Positions 13,038 through 13,451 of a stretch of DNA of 13,451 nt are shown in pieces. The notes beneath the pieces were generated by a model, which was not told where the DNA came from, did no database searches, and saw nothing but the letters and a program-made list of their open reading frames with translations. The position numbers and the translations under genes were made by a program. Positions within the stretch are counted from its first letter, which is position 1; the number at the start of each line of letters is the position of its first letter. The DNA lies in the NCBI GenBank assembly GCA_003153055.1, contig PMBV01000405.1:1-13451 (forward strand), given 5' to 3'. The stretch comes from Myxococcales bacterium (lineage in GTDB: Bacteria > Myxococcota > Myxococcia > Myxococcales > Myxococcaceae).

Positions 13038-13364
13038 ATGGCCATCGGATTCGGTGAGGTGGGCCCCAAGCCCGCCGTCGCGCCCCAGCCGACCGCGACC
13101 GTCGCCCCCAAGCCCCCCGTCACGCCTTCCTCGGAGCCTTCGCCCTTCGCGCGCCTGCTCCACGGGCTCGGGCGCGAGGTCAATCGAGGCGAACAGACCG
13201 TGCAGCAGGCCCTCTCGGCCAGCCGCGCAGGCCGTGACATGAGCGGCAGCGAGCTGCTCGCCCTCCAGTCCGGCGTCTACCGCTACAGCGAGGCCGTCGA
13301 TCTCGCGGCGAAGCTCGTGGACCGCGCGGCGAGCGGCGTGAAGACGGTGCTCCAGGGACAGTGA
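13038..13364 (+). CDS. T3SS inner rod protein, YscI/HrpB-like
   Basis: 108 aa, ATG with AAGGAG (13024-13029) 8 bases upstream. No Sec signal. Residues 8-35 are Pro/Ala/Thr/Val-rich and unstructured. Residues 36-108 are helical: FARLLHGLGREVNRGEQTVQ, then MSGSELLALQSGVYRYSEAV, then DLAAKLVDRAASGVKTVLQG. The last block is the hallmark of the YscI/HrpB/EscI family: ELLxLQxxVYRYxxxxELxxKLVDxxxxxVKTxLxxQ. Length is normal (YscI about 115 aa). The inner rod links the membrane rings to the needle and helps substrate switching. This is the clearest T3SS marker in the set and the last of the plus-strand genes before mnmA. Confidence 0.88.
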   Translation: MAIGFGEVGPKPAVAPQPTATVAPKPPVTPSSEPSPFARLLHGLGREVNRGEQTVQQALSASRAGRDMSGSELLALQSGVYRYSEAVDLAAKLVDRAASGVKTVLQGQ

Positions 13365-13395
13365 ACGTCTTGGCGACGCGTGGTACGTTCGAGCC

Positions 13396-13451
13396 GTGCA
13401 AAGGCCCCGCGTTCTCGTGGCGATGAGCGGCGGCGTCGACAGCGCCGTCGC
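13396..13451 (+). CDS. mnmA: tRNA-specific 2-thiouridylase, 5' fragment
   Basis: Only the first 18 or so codons are in view, from GTG 13396 to the window edge: MQRPRVLVAMSGGVDSAVA. The PP-loop SGGVDS directly after VAM is the usual opening of MnmA, which makes the 2-thio group of the wobble uridine in Lys, Glu and Gln tRNAs. Other PP-loop ATPases share SGG.DS, but the distance from the start fits MnmA best. It starts 31 bp after the inner rod stop, and this housekeeping gene marks the right edge of the T3SS-like set. The short gap holds a weak GAACGT/ACGTTC dyad. Confidence 0.85.
   Translation, partial: MQRPRVLVAMSGGVDSAV

Noticed and set aside
13363..13390. GAACGT...ACGTTC inverted repeat as a terminator after the inner rod gene
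   Set aside because: Only 6-bp arms with a 16-base loop and no U-tract.

Overview
The window is GC-rich DNA, about two thirds G+C, packed with genes, and most probably from a myxobacterium or another Myxococcota member. This is inferred from gene content: a Hanks-type Ser/Thr kinase with one transmembrane helix, PEGA and TPR envelope proteins, a Uma2-family gene, many GTG/TTG starts and type III secretion (T3SS)-like genes beside housekeeping genes. No tRNA, rRNA, CRISPR array or recognisable transposase was seen. No stretch over 300 bases lacks a gene. The longest gaps are 6401-6537, 10714-10830, 10343-10458 and 11356-11455, and what each holds is listed below.

Region 1 (1-6400, plus strand) starts with the 3' part of tyrosyl-tRNA synthetase. 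A set of envelope and signalling genes follows: a secreted protein with two PEGA repeats and a probable outer-membrane barrel (977-2695), an overlapping exported TPR protein (2685-3653), a membrane Ser/Thr kinase with a RadA-like N-terminal zinc ribbon (3684-5483), and an LpxL/HtrB-type lipid A acyltransferase whose start overlaps the kinase stop (5480-6400). The spacing suggests one transcription unit.

Region 2 (6388-7238) is a Uma2-family (PD-(D/E)XK-like) gene between two near-identical direct repeats of about 53 bp. The downstream copy is the 3' coding end of the convergent outer-membrane protein gene. The upstream copy is a detached duplicate of it that overlaps the acyltransferase stop. 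This looks like a cassette insertion or a local duplication scar.

Region 3 (7165-10342, minus strand) is a translationally coupled operon: LolD/MacB-type ABC ATPase, LolA-like lipoprotein-sorting protein and outer-membrane barrel protein. Both junctions are ATGA overlaps. No permease gene is in the window.

Region 4 (10459-13364, plus strand), divergent from region 3, is the most unusual part. It runs: small helical protein (YscE-like by position), needle-like secreted protein, TPR protein (YscG-like by position), a small protein with a FlgM-like segment, a FliA/sigma-28-like sigma factor, and a YscI/HrpB-like inner rod protein. This follows the yscE-F-G-(H)-I order, but a sigma factor and a candidate anti-sigma factor sit in the middle, and no export-apparatus, ATPase or secretin gene is in view. 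The proposal is a T3SS needle-assembly cluster with its own flagellar-type sigma switch. The inner rod and sigma calls rest on recognisable sequence; the needle, chaperone and anti-sigma calls are inference. The window ends in the first codons of mnmA.
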